Shown here piece after piece: positions 41,570 to 48,553 of a stretch of DNA of 48,553 nucleotides (the stretch's first letter is position 1; each line of letters begins with the position of its first letter). The position numbers and the translations under genes were made by a program. The stretch is from Chloroflexota bacterium. Lineage in GTDB: Bacteria > Chloroflexota > Anaerolineae > Anaerolineales > Villigracilaceae. The notes under the pieces were generated by a model that saw only the letters and a program-made list of their open reading frames with translations, was not told the DNA's origin and did not search any database. The stretch covers positions 1 to 48,553 of the forward strand of contig JACRLC010000034.1 in assembly GCA_016235425.1 (NCBI GenBank), in the 5' to 3' direction.

Positions 41570-42448
41570 CTAAAACAACCTCCCCTGCTCAAATGTATCC
41601 GGCTCGATCTCATCCCATGGCAACTGCGGAAGATTGACTCTTGCAGACACGCGCCGGTGCAATTCGCGGCATAGATAAGGCGCGATCAAATTATCAGGGG
41701 CATGACAAAAGACGTACGCATCCGCCCCCGCCGATAACTGCGAGGAAAGATAACCGGCCCATTCCTCCAGAAGAGCATCGTTCGGTCCCATCTCCGGGTG
41801 TCCGATATACCGCAGGAAAACAAAATCCGACGTCCGCTCCTGGAACACCGGCACATCAGGCTTGCTTTTCCTCGCTTCCAACAGGCTTTGATAGACACTC
41901 CCCTCAAGGATCTTCTCCCCCTCCAAACTGCGGATCGGGCGCGTGTCTATCACCACGCGCGCCATGTTATGTTTGGAAAGAAGCTGGTTGAGAGACTCGC
42001 GTCCCGGCGCCTCGAACCAATCCAGATGACGAACCTCGACTCCCAACCGGACCTCAGGCGGCCACGCTTCGAGGAAGATTTTCAAATCTCCCAAAAGGCG
42101 GGGAGAATAATTCGGAGGCAGTTGCAGGAACATCGGTCCGAGACGCGAACCGAGGCGGCCCATTACACCGATAAATGCCCGGGCGGAGTCGATGTGTTCG
42201 GCCAGCGTCCCGTCATGGCTGATCGCCTTCGGAATTTTGGGGCAGAACCGAAATGTCTCAGGCAGGACTTCAGCCCATCCATCTAGAGTCTTCTCCGCGG
42301 GGACGGCGTAGAAGGTGGTATTGCCTTCCACCGTGGTGAGCCGCTTTGCATACTCAAAAAGAAAATCGGCGGGCTTCGTGCCTTTGGGGTAAAAGTTCCC
42401 AACCCAGCCCTTGAACGACCAGATGGGGCAGCCGAGGTAGAGGTTCAT
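41570..42448 (-). CDS. DUF72 protein (YecE-like)
   Basis: A 292-residue TIM-barrel-like protein. The start MNLYLGCPIWSFKGWVGNFY is the family's hallmark, followed by VEGNTTFYAVP, FRFCPKIPKAISH, FLQLPPNYSP and VEVRHLDWF. YGP/R-N style motifs appear as FLRYIGHPEMGP. No reaction is known for the family. A TATAAT lies only six bases before the ATG and there is no ribosome-binding site, so the mRNA may be leaderless. A diverged copy of its start region lies at 42963-43009. Confidence 0.92.
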   Translation of the reverse strand: MNLYLGCPIWSFKGWVGNFYPKGTKPADFLFEYAKRLTTVEGNTTFYAVPAEKTLDGWAEVLPETFRFCPKIPKAISHDGTLAEHIDSARAFIGVMGRLGSRLGPMFLQLPPNYSPRLLGDLKIFLEAWPPEVRLGVEVRHLDWFEAPGRESLNQLLSKHNMARVVIDTRPIRSLEGEKILEGSVYQSLLEARKSKPDVPVFQERTSDFVFLRYIGHPEMGPNDALLEEWAGYLSSQLSAGADAYVFCHAPDNLIAPYLCRELHRRVSARVNLPQLPWDEIEPDTFEQGRLF

Positions 42449-42454
42449 GCAAAT

Positions 42455-42464
42455 ATTATATAAT
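42455..42464. promoter_or_regulatory. Symmetric -10 box of the DUF72 gene
   Basis: attatataat reads TATAAT on both strands. On the minus strand it lies six bases before the DUF72 ATG, fitting leaderless transcription. No -35 box is clear. Confidence 0.4.
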
Positions 42465-42526
42465 GGCTTTTAGCCAAAGAAAACTCAGGAATGGAATGCG
42501 GGCTTTATTAGAGAGGAGTACGGTGC

Positions 42527-42925
42527 TCAATCCGCGTGTAAGGGACTGCTGGCCCAGGCATCGATTTCGACTTTATAAACAGGGCTTGCCAGGGCCGCAA
42601 CATATAACAGGGTACTACAGGGTTTATGTCCTCCAAGTTTGGATGCCGCCAACTCGCGTCGTTTCGCCGTATCAATCTCACCCACCAGATAATAAGTGAG
42701 CTTGACAATGTCTTTTACATCCATGTGCGCGGCCTGGAGATTGCGAAAGATGTTCTCAAGAGCAACATCAATCTGTTCAATGGGATCTTCCGGTACTGTA
42801 CCATCCTCCCGCATGCCGACCTGGCCTGAAAGAACCAACATGCGCTCGTTTCCTTTGATTTCAATTTGATGGGAGTAAGAGCCGATCGGTTGATGAATAG
42901 TTTGTGGGTTACGAAATTCTTTCAT
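42527..42925 (-). CDS. Rid-family (YjgF/YER057c/UK114) protein without the catalytic Arg
   Basis: A 132-residue protein with Rid landmarks: MLVLSGQVGMREDG, QIDVALENIFRNLQAAHMD and C-terminal YKVEIDAWAS with E120 retained. The position of RidA's Arg105, in the usual PARS motif, is replaced (PCST). Enamine/imine deaminase activity needs that Arg, so this member probably belongs to the Rid4-7 type groups of unknown function. The ATG has aaaggag seven bases upstream. It lies between two copies of the DUF72 start region. Confidence 0.88.
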   Translation of the reverse strand: MKEFRNPQTIHQPIGSYSHQIEIKGNERMLVLSGQVGMREDGTVPEDPIEQIDVALENIFRNLQAAHMDVKDIVKLTYYLVGEIDTAKRRELAASKLGGHKPCSTLLYVAALASPVYKVEIDAWASSPLHAD

Positions 42926-42929
42926 GGGT

Positions 42930-43000
42930 CAACTCCTTTATCAATGTGCCATCCGTAATGGCGGATGGGACAGCCGAGATAGTTGTTCGTTTCGTTATTA
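42930..43000 (-). pseudogene. Relic of a second DUF72 gene start
   Basis: On the minus strand a frame reads NNYLGCPIRHYGWHIDKG, which parallels the DUF72 N-terminus (YLGCPIW...W...KG). The start codon position is ACG instead of ATG. Around it, 42963-43009 matches 42421-42467 at 35 of 47 positions without gaps, including attatataat. The rest of the gene is absent, replaced by the Rid-family gene. Confidence 0.45.
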
Positions 43001-43006
43001 TATAAT
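42997..43006. promoter_or_regulatory. Second attatataat box, upstream of the sulfotransferase
   Basis: The same symmetric box as at 42455-42464. On the plus strand TATAAT ends 12 bases before the sulfotransferase ATG, so it may now promote that gene. It appears inherited from the duplicated DUF72 promoter. Confidence 0.4.
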
Positions 43007-43018
43007 GGGAATGAACTT

Positions 43019-43771
43019 ATGAAACCTCGTTTATCCTACACAATCTGGTTCAGCCAGCGGACAGGGAGCACCTTACTGTGCAAAGCCCTTGAAGCAACAG
43101 GCATTGCCGGGAAACCGGACGAATGGCTCAATCACAAACCTGATTTGCTCGATGATTTCCACCTGGCGAGCCATGCCGAACTCCGGGACCATTTATGGAA
43201 TCTTGGAAGCACAGCGAATGGGGTATTCGGGTTGAAGCATTCTTTTTATGAACCGCACTTCAGTCAAATACTTGAAACGCTTCGCAAATTTCCGAATTGC
43301 CCGCGGGAGGAAAACAACCGAACGAAAATTTGGGAGCACGCTTTTCCCAATCACCGCCACGTTTTCATGACGCGCCGCAACAAAGTGCGGCTTGCCGTTT
43401 CATGGTGGAAAGCGGTCCAAACACAGGAATGGCATCGGTTACACGGAGAACGCCCCAAGCGGGTTGACCTGTCCGACGCGTATTTGTTCGACGCCATCAA
43501 TCATTTGTACTCCGAATGCGTCATGCGAGAAACAGGGATTCAGGAATTCTTTTCAGAGGGAGGCATTGTTCCGCTGACAATCGTTTACGAAGACTTTGTT
43601 CAGGGGTATGAACAAACTGTTCGAACAATCCTGGATTATCTTGAACTGGACGCAGAATCCATAACCATTGCGCCCCCGCATTTTGCTCAATTGGCAGATG
43701 ACGTTTCCGAAGAATGGACGCAACGATTCCGCGAAGAACGTCAGGCGGATTGGCAGAATCGGGGCTGGTAG
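43019..43771 (+). CDS. Stf0-like sulfotransferase
   Basis: A 250-residue protein. The PAPS 5'-phosphosulfate loop is FSQRTGSTLLCKALEATG, followed by AGKPDEWLN, as in the Stf0 trehalose sulfotransferase family. Later motifs are FMTRRNKVRLAVSWWKA (3'-phosphate binding) and TIVYEDFVQGYE. It would transfer sulfate from PAPS to a carbohydrate or lipid. The frame opens 12 codons earlier at TTG, through the TATAAT, so the ATG at 43019 is the sensible start. No ribosome-binding site is clear. Confidence 0.85.
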   Translation: MKPRLSYTIWFSQRTGSTLLCKALEATGIAGKPDEWLNHKPDLLDDFHLASHAELRDHLWNLGSTANGVFGLKHSFYEPHFSQILETLRKFPNCPREENNRTKIWEHAFPNHRHVFMTRRNKVRLAVSWWKAVQTQEWHRLHGERPKRVDLSDAYLFDAINHLYSECVMRETGIQEFFSEGGIVPLTIVYEDFVQGYEQTVRTILDYLELDAESITIAPPHFAQLADDVSEEWTQRFREERQADWQNRGW

Positions 43772-43926
43772 CGGACGAGCGGCAAAAGTAATCCGCTCTT
43801 GAAAAGTCCGGGCATATTATCTATACTGATGTAGACATTGATTTGACTCTCAGGCACGCGCGTTAATGGTGGGAGCCATAACGCAGTTTGTGTGTTGACC
43901 CATTCTTCATATACGCGGAGGAAAAC

Positions 43927-44988
43927 ATGGATACGAATGCCTACAAACAACTGGCCGAAAGGCTGAACGCTTTGCCAAACGGTTTTCCGCCCACAGACGA
44001 TGGCAGGGAATTGAAACTGCTGGCAAAATTGTACACACCAGAAGAGGCGGGACTCGCCGCGCAACTACAACCGTCGTTGGAAACCGTTGAGGAGATCGCA
44101 GGCCGAATGGGCGGAGATGTCGAGGAGTTACGGAAACAACTCAAAGGGATGTCCAGACGCGGGCTGATCGAAGCGGGCCGCAAGGACCGTGCACTTGGGT
44201 TCAAGCTAATACCTTTCGTTGTCGGCATCTACGAGATGCAGGTCGGCACAATGGACGCGGAACTGGCGCGCCTGTTCGAGGAATATTTCCAGAGTGCGTT
44301 CAGCGAAATGCTGAGCGTCAAGCCCCAATTCCATCGCGTCATTCCCGTGTATGAAACCGTTCGCAACTCGATGGAGGTGCGCCCGTTCGAAAGCGCGGCG
44401 GAAATTGTCAACACCATGCAATCGTGGGGCGTACTGGATTGTATCTGCCGAAAACAAAAGGCGCTCATCGGGCAGGCTTGCGAACATCCCATTGACATAT
44501 GCATGATTATGGACCCGCGCCCATTCGCGTTTGAGAAAAGCCCCGTCATCCGCGCGCTGACACACGACGAAGCGATGGGGACTCTGCGCCGCGCGGCCGA
44601 AGCGGGACTGGTCCATTCGGTGAGCAACAGCGCGGAGGGCGTGTATTACGTCTGCAACTGCTGTACCTGTTCGTGCGGCATCCTGCGCGGCATGGCAGAG
44701 TTGGGTATCGCCAACGTGGTGGCAAGTTCGGCGTTCGTCAACCAGGTGGATGAGACCATCTGTAACGGTTGCGAAGATTGCATCAAATCCTGCCAGTTCA
44801 ACGCGCTTTCGATGGATGACATGATCGCAAAGGTGGAAGCCGTCCGCTGTGTTGGATGCGGCGTCTGTGTGATTGCCTGCTCGACGGGTGCGCTCGGTCT
44901 CGTACGGAGACCCGAGGAGGAAGTGAAGCCCGTCCCGCAAACGTACGCGGAGTGGGGCGCGCTACGGGCGGCAGAACGAGGGTTGTAA
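43927..44988 (+). CDS. 4Fe-4S dicluster protein with N-terminal helical domain
   Basis: A 353-residue soluble protein. The N-terminal 90 residues look like a winged helix (VEELRKQLKGMSRRGLIEAG). The middle contains two extra cysteine groups (VLDCICRKQKALIGQACEHPIDICM and VCNCCTCSCG). The C-terminus has two ferredoxin motifs (CNGCEDCIKSC and CVGCGVCVIAC). I recognise it as a recurrent anaerobe family, not a named enzyme. The middle cysteines could hold another cluster or zinc. The ATG at 43927 has cggagg eight bases upstream; the 13-codon longer frame lacks one. It stands alone. Confidence 0.82.
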   Translation: MDTNAYKQLAERLNALPNGFPPTDDGRELKLLAKLYTPEEAGLAAQLQPSLETVEEIAGRMGGDVEELRKQLKGMSRRGLIEAGRKDRALGFKLIPFVVGIYEMQVGTMDAELARLFEEYFQSAFSEMLSVKPQFHRVIPVYETVRNSMEVRPFESAAEIVNTMQSWGVLDCICRKQKALIGQACEHPIDICMIMDPRPFAFEKSPVIRALTHDEAMGTLRRAAEAGLVHSVSNSAEGVYYVCNCCTCSCGILRGMAELGIANVVASSAFVNQVDETICNGCEDCIKSCQFNALSMDDMIAKVEAVRCVGCGVCVIACSTGALGLVRRPEEEVKPVPQTYAEWGALRAAERGL

Positions 44989-44996
44989 CCACGCGA

Positions 44997-45009
44997 ACCC
45001 CAAAGGGGA
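44997..45009 (+). terminator. Weak hairpin after the 4Fe-4S gene
   Basis: A short CCCC-AAA-GGGG stem lies nine bases past the stop codon. Soon after, gcgtcgcacctga (45016-45028) is a lone arm of the 88-bp hairpin family found at 45.6 and 47.3-47.6 kb. Confidence 0.35.
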
Positions 45010-45028
45010 CGATATGCGTCGCACCTGA

Positions 45029-45553
45029 TTATTTTTTTCTTTTCTCTTTTTTCTCCTTTTTATCGTTGTCGTCGTGCGCCATCATATCAATGGCAATCGC
45101 CACTGCCAGAATGAGAATGTCATTCTGCCCAGGGTCAATCTCCACGCCGTAGGTATCCGTAAGGCGGAACCATTTCTTGGAGATTTCGGCGACCTTATTC
45201 CAGCCTTGCTTGATGGAATATTCATGGTCAAGGATATCGCCCTGCACATCGAGGTCGGGTCCGTTCTTGACTTTGACATCCCATTTGTCACGGAAGGGAG
45301 CGATAAGCGCCTTTTTGATCGTGGCGATATCCTTGCCGTCCGCATCTTCAACCACCATCGTATCCTTGATTGTCAGCAATCGCTCCTGAATTTGGCACAA
45401 CTTTTTGCCATTCATATCTTCAAAGACAAGTGTCTTGCGGATGCGCAGAACCTTGCCGTCCACTTTGAAGACTTTCTGGCCTTCCTGATTTTCGATCCAG
45501 AAGTCGTCTCCGATGGAGATCAGATTTTGACGTATTTTGTAACGGTTTGACAT
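45029..45553 (-). CDS. LURP-one-related protein
   Basis: A 174-residue beta-rich protein of the LURP-one/tubby-like fold. Regular strands recur: YKIRQNLISIGDDFWIENQEG, VFKVDGKVLRIRKTLVFED, LCQIQERLLTIKDTMVVED, and WDVKVKNGPDLDVQGDI. The C-terminus has a hydrophobic segment (ILILAVAIAIDMMAH) and a Lys/Glu tail that may anchor it to the membrane. I start at the ATG ending at 45553, with aaaagga upstream; the longer frame runs through a repeat. Bacterial members are of unknown function. Confidence 0.85.
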   Translation of the reverse strand: MSNRYKIRQNLISIGDDFWIENQEGQKVFKVDGKVLRIRKTLVFEDMNGKKLCQIQERLLTIKDTMVVEDADGKDIATIKKALIAPFRDKWDVKVKNGPDLDVQGDILDHEYSIKQGWNKVAEISKKWFRLTDTYGVEIDPGQNDILILAVAIAIDMMAHDDNDKKEKKEKRKK

Positions 45554-45620
45554 GAGGTTTCCTTTTAAGTTGGATGGATAAATTTCCGCCTCAGTATAAT
45601 CCATTGAAACCGGCAAGGGA

Positions 45621-45708
45621 GTGCGTTGCACCAGATTGACAGGAGAATCTTCGTAAGTGGATGAATCTCCTCGATAGGACTCATCTCATTAAGTCAGGTG
45701 CGACGCAC
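45621..45708. repeat. 88-bp hairpin repeat, copy 0
   Basis: Outer arms gtgcgttgcac and gtgcgacgcac (near-perfect) bound an 88-base unit containing gacaggagaatctt and ctcattaagtcagg. The inner arms are more diverged than in the other copies. A tail of about 77 bases follows (to 45785) and encodes TVAEIQNTLR in one frame. It lies just downstream of the lipoprotein gene and fills most of 45554-45861. Confidence 0.65.
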
Positions 45709-45861
45709 CCTCCCCACACGGACACGGTCGCCGAAATTCAGAATACGCTCAGAACAGATTTCAAATTGAGCAGGATTGAGATTGTATTCTCATGAAACAA
45801 GGCTTCCGAAGTTTTCGGACTTCGGAAGCCTAAGATAAACAGATGAGGAAATTCTAAATGC

Positions 45862-47103
45862 TTACGGACACGCAAGCTCGGGGGCAAGTTGAAGCGGGAG
45901 TGAGAATGATCCGCTTTGAGTTTGATTAATATTTGGGCAGGTGAGTGTATCAGTGGTAGTCCATTGAATAATCCCATTGCCGTCTTCATTGATCGTAACC
46001 GTATATTCTCCTTGACCCGTTTGAACACATTCGCCACCGCCACCTGTAACAGAGGTGACACCTGCCAGGACCGTGTTCGGTGTGAAGGTGGTCACCGCAG
46101 AACCACCGCCGGGGAATGCAGCCTCAATTGTGAACGGCTTATCGAGACCGCAAATTTGACCGGAGAAAGAGACGTGGTTGCTCTCCCCGAAAACGGTATA
46201 GCCTTTCCTGCATTCCTGCATGATTTTTGAGAGCTTATCCAACTTGTCATTGAAACCGGGAGTCTCCATTGAGAATGCAAGTTGCCGCATCCTTCCCAAA
46301 TAAAGCAGATCTTTCACAGCTTGTTCGGCAAATTTACAATCCAATTCTGCGGCAACCATTTCTTTCTGAACAACTTGATCTTCAAATTGATCCAAAGTGG
46401 CTTTCAATTTCTCGGTAAATTCAGAATTATCCTGTGGGCTTGTTTCGAGTAATTTTTCCTGACGCTCAAGTTGAGAAAATTCTCCGAACTTTTGCCATAG
46501 TCGTGTGCTCGCGGTACTTGCCTGGACTTGTAAATTTGCCGCCCACTCTTTATCGCCACCACTCCCAATGCCTGCGCCGCTAAATTCCATTAACATAATT
46601 TTGATCTCGCGACTTTTCGAGTCTACGACCGCGAGATGATAATCCTGACCGCTTCCCTCGTAGCCAAAAATGATCTGTTTTTCAATGGGAATTTCCTGCG
46701 CTGGGACAATGGTCAGCGTCACCAATTCGTTGAAAAATAAACCGGAGGGTTCAAGCTGAACCGCCGCCACTTTCCCATCATCTAATGGCGCGCCTTCAAT
46801 GCTTTTCACAGCCGTCATAGTGATCACCGTTTCAGCATCCAACGCTCCGGCTGGTACTTCAAGAGTGAACACAGTCCCATCCCCGCCGGTCAGCGACATC
46901 GCACCACCTTCCGGCGAAACCGATCCACTGATAGTGGATGTTTCATCCAGTTGCACAGTTACATTGAGCGATTCAGCCGGCGACACGAAATCGACTGTCG
47001 GGAGGTCCCTGGAACTATCAGTACCGCCAGAAGTCAGAAAACTGCAAGATAGCGACAATGATGCAAGAACTAAAACAAATGAGAAAAATCGATTATTTTT
47101 CAT
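45862..47103 (-). CDS. Secreted lipoprotein with beta-rich domains
   Basis: A 413-residue protein with a lipoprotein signal peptide (lipobox LSLSC, Cys20). After a Ser/Asp linker, residues 50-170 form a ZU5-like beta domain (GGAMSLTGGDGTVFTLEVPA, then ALDAETVITMTAV and ETVI-like strands). A helical middle (about 185-305) and a C-terminal region (about 310-413) with six or more Cys and Gly-rich turns follow. It is exported and membrane-anchored; its role is unknown. It is A/T-richer than the genes to its left and sits between hairpin repeats on both sides, so it may be horizontally acquired. Confidence 0.75.
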   Translation of the reverse strand: MKNNRFFSFVLVLASLSLSCSFLTSGGTDSSRDLPTVDFVSPAESLNVTVQLDETSTISGSVSPEGGAMSLTGGDGTVFTLEVPAGALDAETVITMTAVKSIEGAPLDDGKVAAVQLEPSGLFFNELVTLTIVPAQEIPIEKQIIFGYEGSGQDYHLAVVDSKSREIKIMLMEFSGAGIGSGGDKEWAANLQVQASTASTRLWQKFGEFSQLERQEKLLETSPQDNSEFTEKLKATLDQFEDQVVQKEMVAAELDCKFAEQAVKDLLYLGRMRQLAFSMETPGFNDKLDKLSKIMQECRKGYTVFGESNHVSFSGQICGLDKPFTIEAAFPGGGSAVTTFTPNTVLAGVTSVTGGGGECVQTGQGEYTVTINEDGNGIIQWTTTDTLTCPNINQTQSGSFSLPLQLAPELACP

Positions 47104-47282
47104 AGCTTTGCCTTCATCTACCTTTTTTGTTGAATGGATTGATATTGTTTATAGCATAGTTTCCGATGCTCTGCACCAGGGAGATTGGCATACGGTCACC
47201 GAAATTCAGAATACGCTCAGGGCAGGGACAAATGTCAGATTGAGCGGGGCTGAAATTGTGGCGAAGTAACGCCCGCTCTTGA

Positions 47283-47370
47283 GTGCGTCGCACCTGACCG
47301 ACAGGAGAATCTTCTTAATGAGACGAATCTACTCGAAAAGATTCGTTTCATTAAGTCAGGTGCGACGCAC
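47283..47370. repeat. 88-bp hairpin repeat, copy 1
   Basis: Outer arms gtgcgtcgcacctgac (47283-47298) and its perfect complement (47355-47370). Inner arms cttaatgagacgaatct and agattcgtttcattaag pair with one wobble around actcgaaa. The whole unit can fold into one long hairpin. Confidence 0.7.
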
Positions 47371-47476
47371 CCTCCGCACGCGGACACGGTTGCCGAAATT
47401 TAGAATACACTCCAAGCACGGACGGATGTCAAATTGAGCGGAGTTGAGATTGTGGCGAAGTAATGCCCGCCCGCGA

Positions 47477-47564
47477 GTGCGTCGCACCAGACCGACAGGA
47501 GAATCTTCTTAATGAGACGAATCTACTCGAAAAGACTCGTCTCATTAAGTCAGGTGCGACGCGC
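47477..47564. repeat. 88-bp hairpin repeat, copy 2
   Basis: Same length and structure as copy 1, 194 bases later. Outer arms gtgcgtcgcaccagac and gtcaggtgcgacgcgc carry two mismatches. The inner arms keep pairing although two bases on the right arm differ from copy 1. Confidence 0.7.
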
Positions 47565-47737
47565 CCTCCGCATACAGACACGGTCGCCGAAATTCAGAAT
47601 GCGCTCAGGGCAGGGACAGATGTCAAATTGAGCGGGGTTGATGTTGCGGCAAGGTAACGCAATTAAGGTGTATACTTTTCGGCGAGTTCTAAAACAAATG
47701 CAACCATGAACAATCTACTTCAAGCGAGGGTAAATTT

Positions 47738-48397
47738 ATGGCAAAACAACCTTCTTTCACTTGTCCAGTCTGCGGAAAGCCATTAACTCAAACAGAGTAC
47801 GATAAGGCTTTGGGCTTATGGGACGAGAAGCAGGAACACATTAAACACCTTGAAACCGAACAGAAAAAATTAAGAGAACAAGCAAAGAAAAACAAAGAGG
47901 CAGTTGCGGCAGAGCGAAAGAAACTCCGAGAAAAAGAGCTTTCTTTCAAGACAGAGCAAGCAAAATTGCGCGCCCAGACAAAAAAGGCATTAGCCGATCA
48001 AGCAAAAAAGACAAATCAAGCTATCAAGAAAGAACGGGCTCTTGCAGAGCAACGGTTGAAACAACAACGAAAGCAGGTTGAAGCATCTTTAAAGAAGCAA
48101 ATGCAAACCCAACTCAAAGTGGGGATTGCAAAAGGGGTAGAGCAACAAAAGGCTCAACTCAAAAAACAGGAGGCAGAATTCAAGAGGCAACAGGCGGAGA
48201 TCACCAAGACCAAGAATAAAATGGCTCAACTCGAAAAGAGCCTGAAATTATCCGCCGACAAATATCATCAGGCAAATGCGGAGATCAAGAAACTGAAGGA
48301 GCAAATCCAAAAAGGAATAACTCGACTTTTGCAGCACATTACCAGCCAAATACTCCAACAACCAGACAAAAAGGGGGAGCAGTTGTACAATTCGTAA
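47738..48397 (+). CDS. Zinc-finger coiled-coil protein, DUF2130-like, cut by an IS
   Basis: A 219-residue open frame. It starts with a CPVCGKPL knuckle (Cys9, Cys12), and residues 35-190 are a long Lys/Gln/Glu/Ala coiled coil. Up to about LKEQIQKGIT it follows the pattern of DUF2130 proteins, whose next residues normally lead into the conserved nuclease-like domain. Instead the last 28 residues (LLQHITSQILQQ...) are out of pattern, and a transposase starts at 48422. I infer the gene is truncated by the insertion near 48322. It is low in G/C compared with the rest. Confidence 0.6.
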   Translation: MAKQPSFTCPVCGKPLTQTEYDKALGLWDEKQEHIKHLETEQKKLREQAKKNKEAVAAERKKLREKELSFKTEQAKLRAQTKKALADQAKKTNQAIKKERALAEQRLKQQRKQVEASLKKQMQTQLKVGIAKGVEQQKAQLKKQEAEFKRQQAEITKTKNKMAQLEKSLKLSADKYHQANAEIKKLKEQIQKGITRLLQHITSQILQQPDKKGEQLYNS

Positions 48398-48421
48398 CGA
48401 TCCCGATTCTGGGGGTGCAAC

Positions 48422-48553
48422 ATGCTACCTTTGGTGGAATTTCCTGAACTGGTGCAACACTATGCGCCTTTCTTTGAGAGTGTCTTTTCTGAACAGGCAT
48501 TCGTTGAATTTCAACGCTACGTCAGCGGATTGATTGTTTCGGAGAACAAAACC
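48422..48553 (+). CDS. IS701-like transposase N-terminus, cut by window edge
   Basis: Forty-four codons from an ATG to the right edge, starting MLPLVEFPELVQHYAPFF and including AFVEFQRYVSGLIVSENKT. The segment F-x-x-Y-V-x-G-L-I-x-S-x-N-K-T is typical of the N-terminus of IS701-type DDE transposases. A gggggtg stretch precedes the start. The family call is by pattern; the catalytic region lies outside. Confidence 0.65.
   Translation, partial: MLPLVEFPELVQHYAPFFESVFSEQAFVEFQRYVSGLIVSENKT

Larger units (their letters stand above)
47201..47657. repeat. Tandem 194-bp repeat array (tail plus hairpin)
   Basis: Three copies of a coding-tail segment (starting at cgaaatt 47201, 47394, 47588) alternate with two 88-base hairpins. 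The period is 193-194 bases. The tails would encode TVTEIQNTLRAGTNVRLSG, TVAEI-stop-NTLQARTDVKLSG and TVAEIQNALRAGTDVKLSG, each ending in a stop codon. It fills the gap between the lipoprotein start and the zinc-finger gene. No other gene is credible from 47104 to 47737. Confidence 0.75.

Noticed and set aside
46799-47269. 156-codon plus-strand frame ending in the repeat tail
   Set aside because: Mostly antisense of the lipoprotein gene. Only its last 25 codons match the repeated tail, so it is not a gene in its own right.
47283-47564. Integron attC sites or a CRISPR array
   Set aside because: Hairpins are 88 bases, lack an obvious GTTRRRY core and no integrase is visible. Spacers are not unique but repeated coding tails, and repeats are far longer than CRISPR repeats.
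47463-47657. 64-codon frame across hairpin copy 2 and its tail
   Set aside because: It reads through the hairpin; only the tail segment recurs. I treat it as repeat remnant.

Overview
The window looks like a chromosomal segment of an uncultivated Anaerolineales-type bacterium (Chloroflexota). This rests on gene content and style: secreted proteins with Thr/Pro-rich linkers and LysM domains, LGFP-like repeat proteins, DUF72, LURP-one-like and M55 genes, a split NAD synthetase, and many short palindromic repeats between genes. The taxonomy is inference; there is no rRNA here. Both edges fall inside transposase genes of different families (1-90 and 48422-48553), so the segment is probably bounded by insertion sequences.

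Layout. 1-945: transposase start, a broken gene tail and a Lys/Glu-rich hypothetical gene. 1271-6758 (minus strand): a five-gene MacAB-like efflux and two-component operon. Its adaptor, ATPase and permease are followed by an OmpR-type regulator and a HAMP histidine kinase, and two 9-bp direct repeats upstream may be the regulator's own site. 6923-9986 (plus): clpS, then an overlapping methyltransferase, acyltransferase and flippase-like trio that suggests lipid or glycolipid assembly. 9941-18720 (minus): an MFS exporter, a split glutamine-dependent NAD synthetase, tRNA-Ser(CGA), an MBL/beta-CASP nuclease, RNase D, a membrane acyltransferase, a GNAT and an NfeD/slipin pair. 18864-24549: a WecC-type UDP-ManNAc dehydrogenase, a secreted repeat protein, a PyrK-like orphan, a second SPFH protein, and selD with an in-frame UGA at the catalytic position.

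24838-30258 (plus): CorC-type membrane protein, DUF1330, a zinc-ribbon/LysM surface protein, and an unusual 832-residue NicO metal transporter fused to an extracytoplasmic domain with an EF-hand-like loop and to a C-terminal beta-propeller. 30675-33483: a long ArsR-type regulator with its own promoter and palindromic operator, a small protein and an MFS transporter. 33744-36636: M55 peptidase, alpha/beta hydrolase, SH3-like small protein and an RlmI-like methyltransferase. 37068-41562: a signalling operon with a globin-like/PAS histidine kinase, an Rcp1-like receiver and a REC-PAS-GAF-GAF-HD-GYP c-di-GMP phosphodiesterase. 41570-45553: DUF72, a Rid-family protein, a Stf0-like sulfotransferase, a 4Fe-4S protein and a LURP-one-like protein. 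45554-48553 is accessory DNA: a lipoprotein gene lying between copies of an 88-bp hairpin plus coding-tail repeat (tandem, about 194-bp period, on one side), then a DUF2130-like gene that appears cut by an IS701-like element.

The items most worth a second look are the UGA-containing selD with a hairpin just downstream, the NicO/propeller fusion, the 88-bp hairpin repeat system at 45.6-47.7 kb, and a 155-bp MITE-like element with an 8-bp target duplication at 7243-7397. I see no CRISPR array, rRNA, phage module or recognisable defence system.
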